NCBI RefSeq assembly: GCF_000213255.1
Contig: NC_015520.1
Coordinates: 888,001 to 952,000 of the forward strand
DNA: 64,000 nt
Reading direction: 5' to 3'
From: Mahella australiensis 50-1 BON
Lineage (GTDB): Bacteria > Bacillota > Clostridia > Mahellales > Mahellaceae
The notes beneath the pieces are model-generated. The model made no database searches. It saw only the letters and a program-made list of their open reading frames with translations, and was not told where the DNA came from. The position numbers were made by a program, and so were the translations under genes. Below, piece after piece: positions 37,611 through 46,534 of the stretch. Each line of letters opens with the position of its first letter. The first letter of the stretch is position 1.

Positions 37611-39110
37611 ATGCAGCATAGAATATTGATTATAGGCAACGGAGATGACGCCGCTGTGGCGGCCAGAGCTGCAGCCGCTGTTGGAATGGAGGCGCTGGTT
37701 ATAGGGGAGGGCGCATTTCCTATAGCCGATGACAGAATAACATATAAGGACGGTTGGACGCTAAAGCATATAGAAGGCCAGATAGGCGCGTTTGAAGCGG
37801 TCTTTGACACAAATGACGGGGAACAGACTGAAACCGTATCGTCTATAATAGCGGCTACGGGCGCGGATATGGTACCATGTTCATTGATGAATTCGGCTGG
37901 CGATAAGGCGGTATCGTTCAAGGATTTACCGGCGTTGTTAAATGCTAAAGAGTATACATTGCCAATGGCAGTAGTCTTTATACAGGATGCCGATGTAGAT
38001 GACGGGCAATGGGTCAGCGCTATAGGTATAGACTTGGCCAGACAGGTTGGAAAAATGTGGGGCTGCGACATATACTATCTTTGCCGATTCATACGCGGCT
38101 CTCATTTCGAGGTCGAGAACGCTTACCGCATGGCCAGGGCCGAAGGCGTAGTCTTTATAAAATATAGCAAGGATTCACTCGCCGTAATGCCTTTGAATGG
38201 GAAAACAATGGTAAACTTTAATGACTATACACAGGATATAGCTATACAAGCAGACATAGTTGCCATGTCGGATGTGTTGAAGCCGCAAGCTCAGACGTCG
38301 TCGTTGGCTCAAAAGCTTGGCATAGGCGTTAATCCAGAGGGATTCTTTCAATATGATAACGCGTATTATCCGTTTACCGCGACCAACCGCAGAGGCGTAT
38401 ATGTAATCGGAGCATGCAAAGGCCCGGCCGGCTTAAACGATGTGAACGGCGATGCTGCTTACACCGCATTGGATATAAAGATTCAACTAGACGACCTTCG
38501 GCAAGCCGCCGAGGTGATAGCTGAGATAAATCCGTTCAAGTGCTCGCTGTGCCTTACATGCCTTAGATTTTGCCCTCATGGGGCGCTGCATGTGAGCGAT
38601 GACATGCCGTCCATGGCGGTATACGATATGGCATGCCAAGGCTGTGGCATATGCGGGGCCGTATGCCCGGCTGAAGCCATAAACCTGGCTGATAACGGCA
38701 AAAGGCTTATGAAAGAAGGCAGCGGTCAAAAACGCTTAAAGGTGTATTGTTGTAAGAATTCTGCTAAAAAGGCACTGGATGCAATAAATATGGTCGCCCA
38801 ATTGCCTCAGGGAATGGAGCTGGCCGAGATGCCATGCTCGGGCAGCATAAAGCCTGAGGAACTGGTCGATGACCTGTATGCAGGATTTCAGCGCATACTG
38901 ATACTGGCCTGCTACAGCGACGCCTGCCGGCATGTTAACGGCAATACCGATATGCGTCGCCAGATGAAGGCGTTGCAGGACACATTGGCCGATATGGGTA
39001 TAGCACAGGATAGTATAGTGGTCATGGATGTAGCCGGCCCGTCGCCGGATGATGTGTTAGAGAAAATAAATTCAGCTTATAATGCTATCGGGTTGGAGGT
39101 GGCGCTATGA
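37611..39110 (+). CDS. QmoB-like fusion: HdrA-like module, 2x[4Fe-4S] ferredoxin and MvhD domain
   Basis: The 499-residue protein has three parts. Residues 1-295 are HdrA-like, but the FAD motif is altered (IIGNGDDAAVAARAAA instead of GxGxxG-type GGGIAG). A ferredoxin follows with CSLCLTCLRFC (near 310) and CQGCGICGAVC (near 342). The C-terminal MvhD-like domain has YCCKNS (near 378), MPCSGSI (near 407) and ACYSDACRHV (near 433). HdrA plus MvhD in one chain is the arrangement of QmoB. No membrane segment and no QmoC neighbour are visible, so a soluble role is likely. Confidence 0.8.
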   Translation: MQHRILIIGNGDDAAVAARAAAAVGMEALVIGEGAFPIADDRITYKDGWTLKHIEGQIGAFEAVFDTNDGEQTETVSSIIAATGADMVPCSLMNSAGDKAVSFKDLPALLNAKEYTLPMAVVFIQDADVDDGQWVSAIGIDLARQVGKMWGCDIYYLCRFIRGSHFEVENAYRMARAEGVVFIKYSKDSLAVMPLNGKTMVNFNDYTQDIAIQADIVAMSDVLKPQAQTSSLAQKLGIGVNPEGFFQYDNAYYPFTATNRRGVYVIGACKGPAGLNDVNGDAAYTALDIKIQLDDLRQAAEVIAEINPFKCSLCLTCLRFCPHGALHVSDDMPSMAVYDMACQGCGICGAVCPAEAINLADNGKRLMKEGSGQKRLKVYCCKNSAKKALDAINMVAQLPQGMELAEMPCSGSIKPEELVDDLYAGFQRILILACYSDACRHVNGNTDMRRQMKALQDTLADMGIAQDSIVVMDVAGPSPDDVLEKINSAYNAIGLEVAL

Positions 39111-39775
39111 TAATCGGACAGGAGAAACCCGTAACCGAATTGTTGGATATGATAAAGCCATATAAGAGGGTACTGGTGTTGGGATGCGGGACATGTACAA
39201 CTGTATCCCTCGCCGGCGGCGAGAAAGAGGCCGAATTCATATCGGCGCTCATAAGGCTCAACGCGGCAAAAGCAGGCCGGGATGTCACGGCGACCACCGA
39301 AACCGTAAAGAGGCAATGCGAGTGGGAGTTTTTAGACGATATAGCCGACCTTATAGAACAAGCCGATGCGGTGCTGTCGTTTGCCTGCGGCGTGGGCGTG
39401 CAGGCTATAGCCGAACGCTATCCGGACAAGGTCGTGCTGCCGGGCGTCAATACCAAATTCATGGGTATGCCCATAGATACTGGAGTATTTCAGGTGCGCT
39501 GTGCCGGATGCGGCAATTGCATACTGGATAAAAGGGGCGGCATATGCCCGATAGCCCGCTGCTCCAAGAGCCTGCTCAACGGTCCGTGCGGTGGTGCCGA
39601 AGACGGCAAATGCGAGGTAAATCCAGAAATAGATTGCGCCTGGTATCTCATATACAACCGCTTGAAAGCTATAGGCCGCTTGGACGATATGAAACAATTC
39701 TTCGAACCGAAGGACTGGTCTTACGGCCGCCACGGCGGTGCAAGAAAACTGCGCAAGGAGGGGATAGCCTTATGA
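39107..39775 (+). CDS. metV: MetV, Fe-S subunit of methylene-THF reductase
   Basis: MetV-type proteins (methylene-tetrahydrofolate reductase C-terminal-domain family) bind MetF and relay electrons to it in acetogens. The 222-residue protein has many Cys: LGCGTCT near residue 25, and a C-terminal group CAGCGNC, CPIARC, GPCGG and IDC (about 133-182) that can hold [4Fe-4S] clusters. It overlaps both neighbours by 4 bases (upstream QmoB-like gene and metF), suggesting a fixed stoichiometry and one complex. Confidence 0.88.
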   Translation: MIIGQEKPVTELLDMIKPYKRVLVLGCGTCTTVSLAGGEKEAEFISALIRLNAAKAGRDVTATTETVKRQCEWEFLDDIADLIEQADAVLSFACGVGVQAIAERYPDKVVLPGVNTKFMGMPIDTGVFQVRCAGCGNCILDKRGGICPIARCSKSLLNGPCGGAEDGKCEVNPEIDCAWYLIYNRLKAIGRLDDMKQFFEPKDWSYGRHGGARKLRKEGIAL

Positions 39776-40698
39776 CGGCGTTAAGCCATCTTCAAGCTGT
39801 GCTGAAGCAGGGCCATTTTGCTGTTACCGCCGAGATAGGGCCGCCCATGAGCGCCAATGTGAATCTCGTCAGGCAGAAGGCCGGTTATTACAAGGGTTAT
39901 GTCGACGCCGCTAATATAACCGATAATCAGAGCGCCGTGGTGCGCATGTCCAGCATAGCCACCGCTGCCATAGTACAGCAGGAGGGCGTGGAAACGGTGT
40001 TTCAGATGACCTGCCGCGACCGCAATAGGATAGCGTTGCAGAGCGATATATTGGGTGCAGCCGGCCTGGGACTAAAGAATTTATTATGCTTATCTGGCGA
40101 CCATCAGAGTTTCGGCAACGATCCTCAGGCCAAAAACGTCTATGATCTGGATTCCATACAGCTAATCCATACGGTCAAGGGCATGAGGGATGACAAGCGG
40201 TTTATAAACGGCAAGGAAATAAAAACCGAACCGCAAATGTTTATAGGCGCCGCGGCTCATCCGTTTGCTCAGCCGACCGAACTTTACCTGATAAGCATGG
40301 GCAAAAAAATAGCGGCCGGGGTACAATTTTTCCAAACCCAGGCTATATTCGATGTGGAGGGCTTCGGCGATTGGATGAAAGCCGTAAGGGAGATGGGGTA
40401 CCATAAACAGGCTTATATATTGGCCGGTATTATCCCCATAAAGACGGCTAGAAGCCTTAAGATAATGAACGATACGGTGGCCGGCATACGCATACCGCCC
40501 GACCTTATAAAACGCATGGATTCGGCCGATAATCAGGAAGAAGAGGGCATGCGCATAACGCTGGAGATCATCGAGGCTGTGCGTAAAATCGATGGAGTGG
40601 CGGGTATTCATCTTATGCCGGTCAGTTCCGAGCAGATAACACCCGTCGTGGTACAAAGGGCCGGGCTGTATCCCAGGCCACAGGCGGAGGTGCAATAA
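39772..40698 (+). CDS. metF: Methylenetetrahydrofolate reductase MetF
   Basis: MetF reduces 5,10-methylene-THF to 5-methyl-THF with a flavin. The 308-residue TIM-barrel protein shows TAEIGPPMSANV near residue 20, VDAANITDNQSAVVRMSS near 45, LCLSGDHQSFG near 105, GVQFFQTQAIFD near 185 and IPIKTARSL near 225. The frame is open well upstream inside metV, but AAGGAGGGG before the ATG at 39772 and the family start fix it. It is the MetV-dependent type rather than the NADH-dependent stand-alone type, judging by the coupled metV. Confidence 0.92.
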   Translation: MTALSHLQAVLKQGHFAVTAEIGPPMSANVNLVRQKAGYYKGYVDAANITDNQSAVVRMSSIATAAIVQQEGVETVFQMTCRDRNRIALQSDILGAAGLGLKNLLCLSGDHQSFGNDPQAKNVYDLDSIQLIHTVKGMRDDKRFINGKEIKTEPQMFIGAAAHPFAQPTELYLISMGKKIAAGVQFFQTQAIFDVEGFGDWMKAVREMGYHKQAYILAGIIPIKTARSLKIMNDTVAGIRIPPDLIKRMDSADNQEEEGMRITLEIIEAVRKIDGVAGIHLMPVSSEQITPVVVQRAGLYPRPQAEVQ

Positions 40699-41145
40699 AT
40701 GATAGAAACAATTAATTCACAATTTAAGGAAATAGTATCGTCCATGCCAGGCGGCGTAAACCTTAACCTTTGTTACGCCTGCGGCGCGTGCACTGCTGTA
40801 TGCCCGGTCAGTCGGATAGCAGAGGAGTTTAATCCCAGAAAGATTATACGCATGGTATTGCTCGGATTAAAGGATGAGGTGTTATCCGGCCATGAAATAT
40901 GGCTGTGTTATCAATGCCATGCTTGTATGACGCGCTGTCCACAGGACGTGAGGTTTACCGAGATCATAAAGGCATTGCGCCGCTTGGCGGTGGCCGAGGG
41001 CTATGCTACGCAGGAGTTTGCCGATAAGGTAGAAGATATAGACGCATTTTCGAAAATATTGCGTAAAGAATTGGTAAAAGGGCTCTATGACGGTGATCTG
41101 GACGAATCAAAGGCTGCAATGCTCGAACGGATAAAGGATGTATAG
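40699..41145 (+). CDS. hdrC: HdrC-type iron-sulfur protein
   Basis: The 148-residue protein has two [4Fe-4S] motifs, CYACGACTAVCPVS (near residue 25) and CYQCHACMTRCPQD (near residue 73), within the helical HdrC fold. In heterodisulfide reductase, HdrC passes electrons from HdrA to HdrB; here no HdrB (CCG-domain) gene is present in the cluster. The ATG directly abuts the metF stop codon, so MetF and HdrC are translationally coupled. It may be the electron wire from HdrA to MetVF. Confidence 0.9.
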   Translation: MIETINSQFKEIVSSMPGGVNLNLCYACGACTAVCPVSRIAEEFNPRKIIRMVLLGLKDEVLSGHEIWLCYQCHACMTRCPQDVRFTEIIKALRRLAVAEGYATQEFADKVEDIDAFSKILRKELVKGLYDGDLDESKAAMLERIKDV

Positions 41146-41157
41146 GGGGTTGACGGC

Positions 41158-44100
41158 ATGAGCAAACCCGTAATGGTGGTAGGAGGCGGCATAGCCGGCA
41201 TACAGGCATCGCTGGATTTGGCAGAAATGGGCATACCGGTATATCTGGTCGAAAGTCAGCCTTCCATAGGAGGGCGAATGGCCCAATTGGACAAGACATT
41301 CCCGACAAATGATTGTTCGACATGTATATTGGCGCCCAAAATGAGCAGCTGTGCCAATCACCCGCTTATAAAGATATACTCATACAGCGAATTAAAGGAC
41401 ATAAGGGGCCAAGCCGGAGATTTCACCGCTATAGTAACCAAAAAGGCGCGTTATGTAGACGAAGATGCCTGCAACGGTTGCCGCCAGTGCTTGGACGTGT
41501 GTCCGCAATATGTCGATGATGATTTCAATATGGGCATCGACCAGCGCAAAGCGATATATATGCTATTTCAGCAGGGCATACCGAACGTGGCCACCATCGA
41601 CGATAGATTCTGCAGATTCTTGAACAGGGATAAAAACGATAAGTGCGGGCGATGCGCCAGGATATGCCCGCGCAAGGCCATAAGGTATGGTCAGCGCGAT
41701 AAGGATATAGAGCTAGAGGTAGGGGCGGTTATACTGGCTACGGGTTATGATGCGTTTGAGGCCGAGCTTAAGCCGGAGTATGGCTACGGCTCATACAGAA
41801 ACGTCGTTACCAGTATGGAATACGAGCGCATTATGAGCGCCTCCGGCCCGTATGGCGGCCATATAAAGCGCCCGGACGGCAAAGAACCCAAGCGCATAGC
41901 CTTTCTTCAATGCGTAAGTTCGCGGGATGCCAAATGCAATCGGGAATACTGTTCTTCGGTATGTTGTATGTACGCTATGAAAGAGGCTGTTATAACCAGA
42001 GAGCATATTAAATCCGTAGAGGATCTGTCGATCTATTATATGGATATGCGCGCATTCGGCAAGGATTTCGAACGGTATTATGAGAATGCCAAGAAACAGG
42101 GGATAAATTTCGTGCGCAGCCGTGTGGCTGAGATAGTAGAAGATAGCGATACCCATAACTTGAAGCTCTATGCCGTGGATGAACAGGGTAGCGTCAGCGA
42201 GGACGAATTCGACATGGTGGTATTGTCAGTCGGATTGGTGCCGCGCCCGGATGTGGTGGAATTATGCCAACGCGCCGGCATAAAAACCGATCGTTACGGT
42301 TTTGTGTATGCAGGAAGCATGGCTCCCATACAGACAACGCGTGAGGGCGTATTGGCGTGCGGTGTGCTGACAGGTCCCAAGGACATACCCGAAACGGTAT
42401 ATGAGGCTAGCGGTGCGGCATCATTGGCCGCTCAACTGGTAAAGGATCTGACCGGTCCGGAGATACCAAAGCCCGAAGAGGTTCCTATGCGCGATATAGG
42501 CAGAGAGCGGCCGCGCATAGGGGTATTCGTATGCCATTGCGGTACCAACATAGCCGGAGTGGTCGACGTCAAAGCTGCGGCGGAATATGCCAGGACATTG
42601 CCATATGTGGAGTATGTGGATGATACCATGTATGCCTGCGCCGCGGATACGCAGGGCTTTATAGCCGATATGATAAAGGAGCATAACCTGAACCGCGTGG
42701 TGGTGGCCTCGTGCACGCCCAGAACGCATGAACCGCTGTTTCAGGACGTATTGAGGAAATCGGGGCTTAACCCTTATTTGTTCACCATGGTCAATATAAG
42801 GGATCAATGCTCGTGGGTGCATATGGATTACCCGGAGGAAGCCACCGAAAAGGCAAAGGACCTTATAAGGATGGCGGTGGCTAAAGCATACTATGCCCAA
42901 CCGCTGCAGCAGCAGGTATTGCCTAAAGATAGCAGCGCGCTGGTCATAGGTGGCGGATTGGCCGGGATGACATCGGCGTTGTCGTTAGCTAAGCAGGGCT
43001 ATAAGGTATACCTTGTGGAAAAAGAACCCGTATTGGGCGGAAACGCAAGGCTGATGAATATGTCCGCAAGAGGCCGTTCATTCGAACAATACATGGATGA
43101 GCTGACCGAAAGCGTGTACGATCATCCGTATATTACCGTCTTAACATCGGCCCATATCAGTGGAGTGGAAGGCTATGTAGGTAACTTCGTTACTACGATG
43201 CAAAAGGGGCGGGATACTATAAAATTAAACCACGGCGTGATCATAGTGGCGGTGGGCGCCAATGAGGCTGTTCCGACCGAATATCTATACGGCCAACATC
43301 CGGCCGTCATGACGCAGCTCAAGCTGGAGCGCCAAATCAAGCATCATGTTGACGATTTCAAGGGTAAACGCGTCGTCATGATACAATGCGTCGGTTCCAG
43401 GGAGCCTCAGCGGCCTTATTGCAGCCGCGTATGCTGCACGCAGGCGGTTAAGAACGCCTTATACCTGAAAGAGATGGATCCCACTATACAAATTACTATA
43501 TTGTATCGCGAAATGCGCACTTATGGCATGAACGAATTATATTACGAGAAAGCGCGTCGGTTAGGCGTGGATTTTGTCCGCTACGATGTGGATGATAAGC
43601 CGCGCGTCACAGTCGATGAAGATGATTTGAATAAAGTAAACGTCGAATTTTATGAGCATTTAATAGGCCGGACGTTGAAAATAAAAGCCGATTATCTCAT
43701 ATTGAGCGCCGCCATAGAGGCGGACAGAGAAAGTAATGCCGAGCTGTCCAAGATGCTTAAGGTGCCGATAAATCAGGATGGATTCTTCCTTGAAGCCCAC
43801 ATGAAGCTCAGGCCGGTAGAGTTTGCCACAGACGGGATATTCCTGTGCGGCATGGCCCATGCGCCTAAGAATGCCGACGAGGTAATAGCCCAGGCGCAGG
43901 GTGCGGCGGCTCGGGCAGCATCTATATTGGCTAAAGAGTATATTACCACCGACGGCATGGTGGCGAAGGTGAATCGCTTCCTATGCGTCGCTTGCGGTAT
44001 ATGTGAGAGCATATGTCCTTACAAGGCTATAGCGGTGGACCCGCAGCTGCATGTCGCGGTGGTCAACGCTGCCTTGTGCAAAGGCTGTGGCCTGTGCGCG

Positions 44101-44187
44101 GCCACGTGCCGTCCCGGTGCCGTGGATCTACAGGGTTTCGACGACAATGAGATATTGGCTCAGCTCGACGCATTGTATAATTGGTAA
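41158..44187 (+). CDS. hdrA: Double-length HdrA flavin/iron-sulfur electron-bifurcation subunit
   Basis: The 1009-residue protein has two HdrA units in tandem. Residues 1-445 have VGGGIAGIQASLDLAEMG (near 7-24), CxxCxxC groups near 105 and 165, and the LQCVSSRD...YCSSVCC pattern near 250-265. The second unit begins near 455 with VCHCGTNIAGVVD, has a second FAD motif GGGLAGMTSALSLAKQG near 598, LQCVGSREP-type text near 745, and a C-terminal ferredoxin (CVACGICESIC near 942, CKGCGLCAATC near 974). HdrA is the FAD bifurcation site in known complexes. The start is 12 bases after hdrC. Confidence 0.92.
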   Translation: MSKPVMVVGGGIAGIQASLDLAEMGIPVYLVESQPSIGGRMAQLDKTFPTNDCSTCILAPKMSSCANHPLIKIYSYSELKDIRGQAGDFTAIVTKKARYVDEDACNGCRQCLDVCPQYVDDDFNMGIDQRKAIYMLFQQGIPNVATIDDRFCRFLNRDKNDKCGRCARICPRKAIRYGQRDKDIELEVGAVILATGYDAFEAELKPEYGYGSYRNVVTSMEYERIMSASGPYGGHIKRPDGKEPKRIAFLQCVSSRDAKCNREYCSSVCCMYAMKEAVITREHIKSVEDLSIYYMDMRAFGKDFERYYENAKKQGINFVRSRVAEIVEDSDTHNLKLYAVDEQGSVSEDEFDMVVLSVGLVPRPDVVELCQRAGIKTDRYGFVYAGSMAPIQTTREGVLACGVLTGPKDIPETVYEASGAASLAAQLVKDLTGPEIPKPEEVPMRDIGRERPRIGVFVCHCGTNIAGVVDVKAAAEYARTLPYVEYVDDTMYACAADTQGFIADMIKEHNLNRVVVASCTPRTHEPLFQDVLRKSGLNPYLFTMVNIRDQCSWVHMDYPEEATEKAKDLIRMAVAKAYYAQPLQQQVLPKDSSALVIGGGLAGMTSALSLAKQGYKVYLVEKEPVLGGNARLMNMSARGRSFEQYMDELTESVYDHPYITVLTSAHISGVEGYVGNFVTTMQKGRDTIKLNHGVIIVAVGANEAVPTEYLYGQHPAVMTQLKLERQIKHHVDDFKGKRVVMIQCVGSREPQRPYCSRVCCTQAVKNALYLKEMDPTIQITILYREMRTYGMNELYYEKARRLGVDFVRYDVDDKPRVTVDEDDLNKVNVEFYEHLIGRTLKIKADYLILSAAIEADRESNAELSKMLKVPINQDGFFLEAHMKLRPVEFATDGIFLCGMAHAPKNADEVIAQAQGAAARAASILAKEYITTDGMVAKVNRFLCVACGICESICPYKAIAVDPQLHVAVVNAALCKGCGLCAATCRPGAVDLQGFDDNEILAQLDALYNW

Positions 44188-44206
44188 GGAGTAAGGGGTG
44201 AACAAT

Positions 44207-44638
44207 ATGAACGAACAGGAATGGGAGCCCAAGATAGTGGCTTTTTTATGCAATTGGTGCAGTTATGCCGGGGCTGATCTTGCTGGTACCAGCCGTATAC
44301 AGTACCCACCGAATGTAAGGGTGATAAGGGTGCCGTGCTCGGGCAGGGTAAATCCGCTTTATATAATAAGAGCACTTCAGGAGGGTGCCGACGGCGTGCT
44401 GGTATCAGGATGCCATCCGGGCGATTGCCATTACTCCACCGGCAATATGTATGCGCGGCGCAAATTTACGGTGCTTAAAAATTTGCTCGAATATGTAGGC
44501 GTGGAGCCGGATAGGGTGCAATTTTCATGGGTATCGGCATCGGAAGGGGCCCGCTTTGCGGAGGTTATAACGCAGGTTACAGGGGATATAAAGCGCTTAG
44601 GCAAACCTACTCGACTGGTGAAGGAGGCAACGCGGTGA
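44207..44638 (+). CDS. mvhD: MvhD/FlxD-type [2Fe-2S] electron-transfer subunit
   Basis: The 143-residue protein of the MvhD family bridges an electron donor to HdrA. Conserved Cys: LCNWCSYAGADLAG near residue 15, VPCSGRVN near 44 and SGCHPGDCHY near 70, the family pattern for a [2Fe-2S] cluster. GTAAGGGGTG supports the ATG at 44207 rather than the overlapping GTG at 44198. The stop overlaps the GTG of the following gene. Confidence 0.92.
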   Translation: MNEQEWEPKIVAFLCNWCSYAGADLAGTSRIQYPPNVRVIRVPCSGRVNPLYIIRALQEGADGVLVSGCHPGDCHYSTGNMYARRKFTVLKNLLEYVGVEPDRVQFSWVSASEGARFAEVITQVTGDIKRLGKPTRLVKEATR

Positions 44639-45489
44639 ATTGGGAACAGCAGCAGCAAAAAATGAGGAATATAACCTCTGAATTATTGACAAACGGCAAA
44701 GTGGATATAATCATAGGTTACGAGCAAGCGTCTGTGAAAGGCAAAGCCGCGCCTGCATTCATAACCTCTCTGGAAGAAATACAAACGCTGGTGTGGAATG
44801 ATAAATGCGAGAATATGCTAGCCAAGTATGCCCTGCGCTATAAAGACAAACGAATGGCCATAGTAGCCAAGGCCTGCGACGCCAGGGCTATAGTTGGGCT
44901 TATGGTGGAGCATCAATTCCCGAGAGAACAGATCGTCATCATAGGCATGGTATGCCCGGGCATGACCGATGAACGCGGCCGCGTTTATGAAAGCTGCCAG
45001 GTATGCCGTCACCATAATCCGCCAGTATACGATTATTTTATCGGCGATGCGATGGAGGAAAGCGAATACAAGCTTTCGCCGACCATGGCCAAGATAGATG
45101 CCATGATGCCCGATGAGCGCTGGGCTTATTTTACCAGTCAGATGAAAAAATGCATACGCTGTTATTCTTGCCGTCAAGCATGCTATCTATGCTATTGTAA
45201 TAAGTGTTTTGTGGACAGGAATCAACCGAGATGGATGGCCAGGACCACTGACCTTTCGGATAATATATACTATCATCTCGGCAGAATCATGCATACAGCC
45301 GGCCGATGCGTACAATGCGGAGCGTGCGAGAGGGTATGCCCTATGGACCTTAAGATATGGTATCTGGCGCAAAAGGTAAGCGACGACTGCAAAGAATTAT
45401 ATGACTATGATGCAGGGCTTATGCTTGATGAAAAGCCTGCGTTGGCCGATTACCGGTTGGAAGACAGCCAAAAGGCTTTTGTGGATTGA
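44635..45489 (+). CDS. FlxC-like 4Fe-4S protein
   Basis: The 284-residue soluble protein has an N-terminal domain that recalls hydrogenase/F420-type beta subunits (IIGYEQAS, KACDARAIVGLMVEHQF near residue 85). A Cys-rich segment CIRCYSCRQACYLCYCNKC follows near residue 172, and then a ferredoxin motif CVQCGACERVCPMD near 225. Placed between mvhD and an AsrA/FlxB-like gene, it fits FlxC of the FlxABCD-HdrABC system. The start is GTG 44635 behind GAAGGAGG; a longer upstream frame is an artefact of overlap with mvhD. Confidence 0.75.
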   Translation: MNWEQQQQKMRNITSELLTNGKVDIIIGYEQASVKGKAAPAFITSLEEIQTLVWNDKCENMLAKYALRYKDKRMAIVAKACDARAIVGLMVEHQFPREQIVIIGMVCPGMTDERGRVYESCQVCRHHNPPVYDYFIGDAMEESEYKLSPTMAKIDAMMPDERWAYFTSQMKKCIRCYSCRQACYLCYCNKCFVDRNQPRWMARTTDLSDNIYYHLGRIMHTAGRCVQCGACERVCPMDLKIWYLAQKVSDDCKELYDYDAGLMLDEKPALADYRLEDSQKAFVD

Positions 45490-45502
45490 TGGGGGTGATT
45501 AT

Positions 45503-46534
45503 ATGAGCGTTATATCATATAAAATGTTGCAAAAGGCAAATATGGCCGATATAGTAAACCGATGGATGAAGGATTACGATGTGATAGCGCCGGTGAAATA
45601 TGGGATGACTATGGAGTTCAGGCACATCGATGACCCTAAGCGTATATACCTGAGCGATGGCAACAGCATAAAGACCCCAAAAGAGTTTTTCTTTCCGCAA
45701 AACGATGAGCTGTTTGAAATAAGGGATGGAGAAGTGCAGGCTCCGATATCGGCTAAACCAACTATATTGCTGGGCGTAAAATCCTGCGATGTGACATCAT
45801 TTCCAGTCATAGATAAGGTATTCATAAATGAGCACTATGTAGACCCATATTATAAAGTGCGGCGCGATAATACCATAGTGATAGGTTATGCCTGCAACAA
45901 ACCGGATGATGGTGGATTTTGCACTACATTAGGCATATCGCCGGCGCATAACGAGCAATGCGACATGTTCTGGCATGATATAGGCGATGCCTATCTCATA
46001 GATGTCATAACCCAAAATGGCAGCGATTTGGCCAATGGTTTACCCGATGCCTCACAAGAGGATGTAGAGGCGGCGCATAATGCCCGCGAGTCCATAGAGG
46101 CCATGATGCCGCCCGAATTCGACTTGGCCGATCTGCCCGATGAAAAAACCTTTTTTGAGGCGCCGCTTTGGGATGAGGCGTATCAACGCTGCATAGGATG
46201 CGGCACATGCACCTATGTATGTTCGACATGCCATTGCTTTGAGTTCTATGATGAACGTACCAAAGGTGCGGTCAAACGCTACAGGGATTGGGATTCTTGT
46301 ATGTACGCGTTGTTTACCGAACATACCTCGGGCCATAATCCGAGGCCGACGCAGAAAGAACGAGTGCGCCAGCGCTTTATGCATAAATTTTGCTACTATC
46401 CTATCAATTTCGGCGTCGTATCGTGCGTCGGCTGCGGCAGGTGTGTGAGGCAATGCCCTACAAATGTGGACATACGGCGCATTATAAAGCAGGCATGCGA
46501 TTATGGCAGAGAGGTGGCGACAAGTGTTGAATAA
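45503..46534 (+). CDS. FlxB-like 4Fe-4S protein (sulfhydrogenase beta/AsrA family)
   Basis: The 343-residue protein resembles the family that includes sulfhydrogenase subunit beta, anaerobic sulfite reductase subunit A and FlxB. The N-terminal domain has LLGVKSCDVTSFPVIDKVF near residue 92, a family signature. Two [4Fe-4S] motifs are CIGCGTCTYVCSTCHCF (near 230) and CVGCGRCVRQCPTNVD (near 307). GGGGGTGA precedes the ATG at 45503. It overlaps the next gene, its flavoprotein partner. Confidence 0.85.
   Translation: MSVISYKMLQKANMADIVNRWMKDYDVIAPVKYGMTMEFRHIDDPKRIYLSDGNSIKTPKEFFFPQNDELFEIRDGEVQAPISAKPTILLGVKSCDVTSFPVIDKVFINEHYVDPYYKVRRDNTIVIGYACNKPDDGGFCTTLGISPAHNEQCDMFWHDIGDAYLIDVITQNGSDLANGLPDASQEDVEAAHNARESIEAMMPPEFDLADLPDEKTFFEAPLWDEAYQRCIGCGTCTYVCSTCHCFEFYDERTKGAVKRYRDWDSCMYALFTEHTSGHNPRPTQKERVRQRFMHKFCYYPINFGVVSCVGCGRCVRQCPTNVDIRRIIKQACDYGREVATSVE

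Noticed and set aside
39544-39771. N-terminal extension of metF
   Set aside because: It lies inside metV in another frame, and a strong ribosome binding site precedes the ATG at 39772. Similar rejected extensions: 44527-44634 (FlxC-like) and 45401-45502 (FlxB-like).
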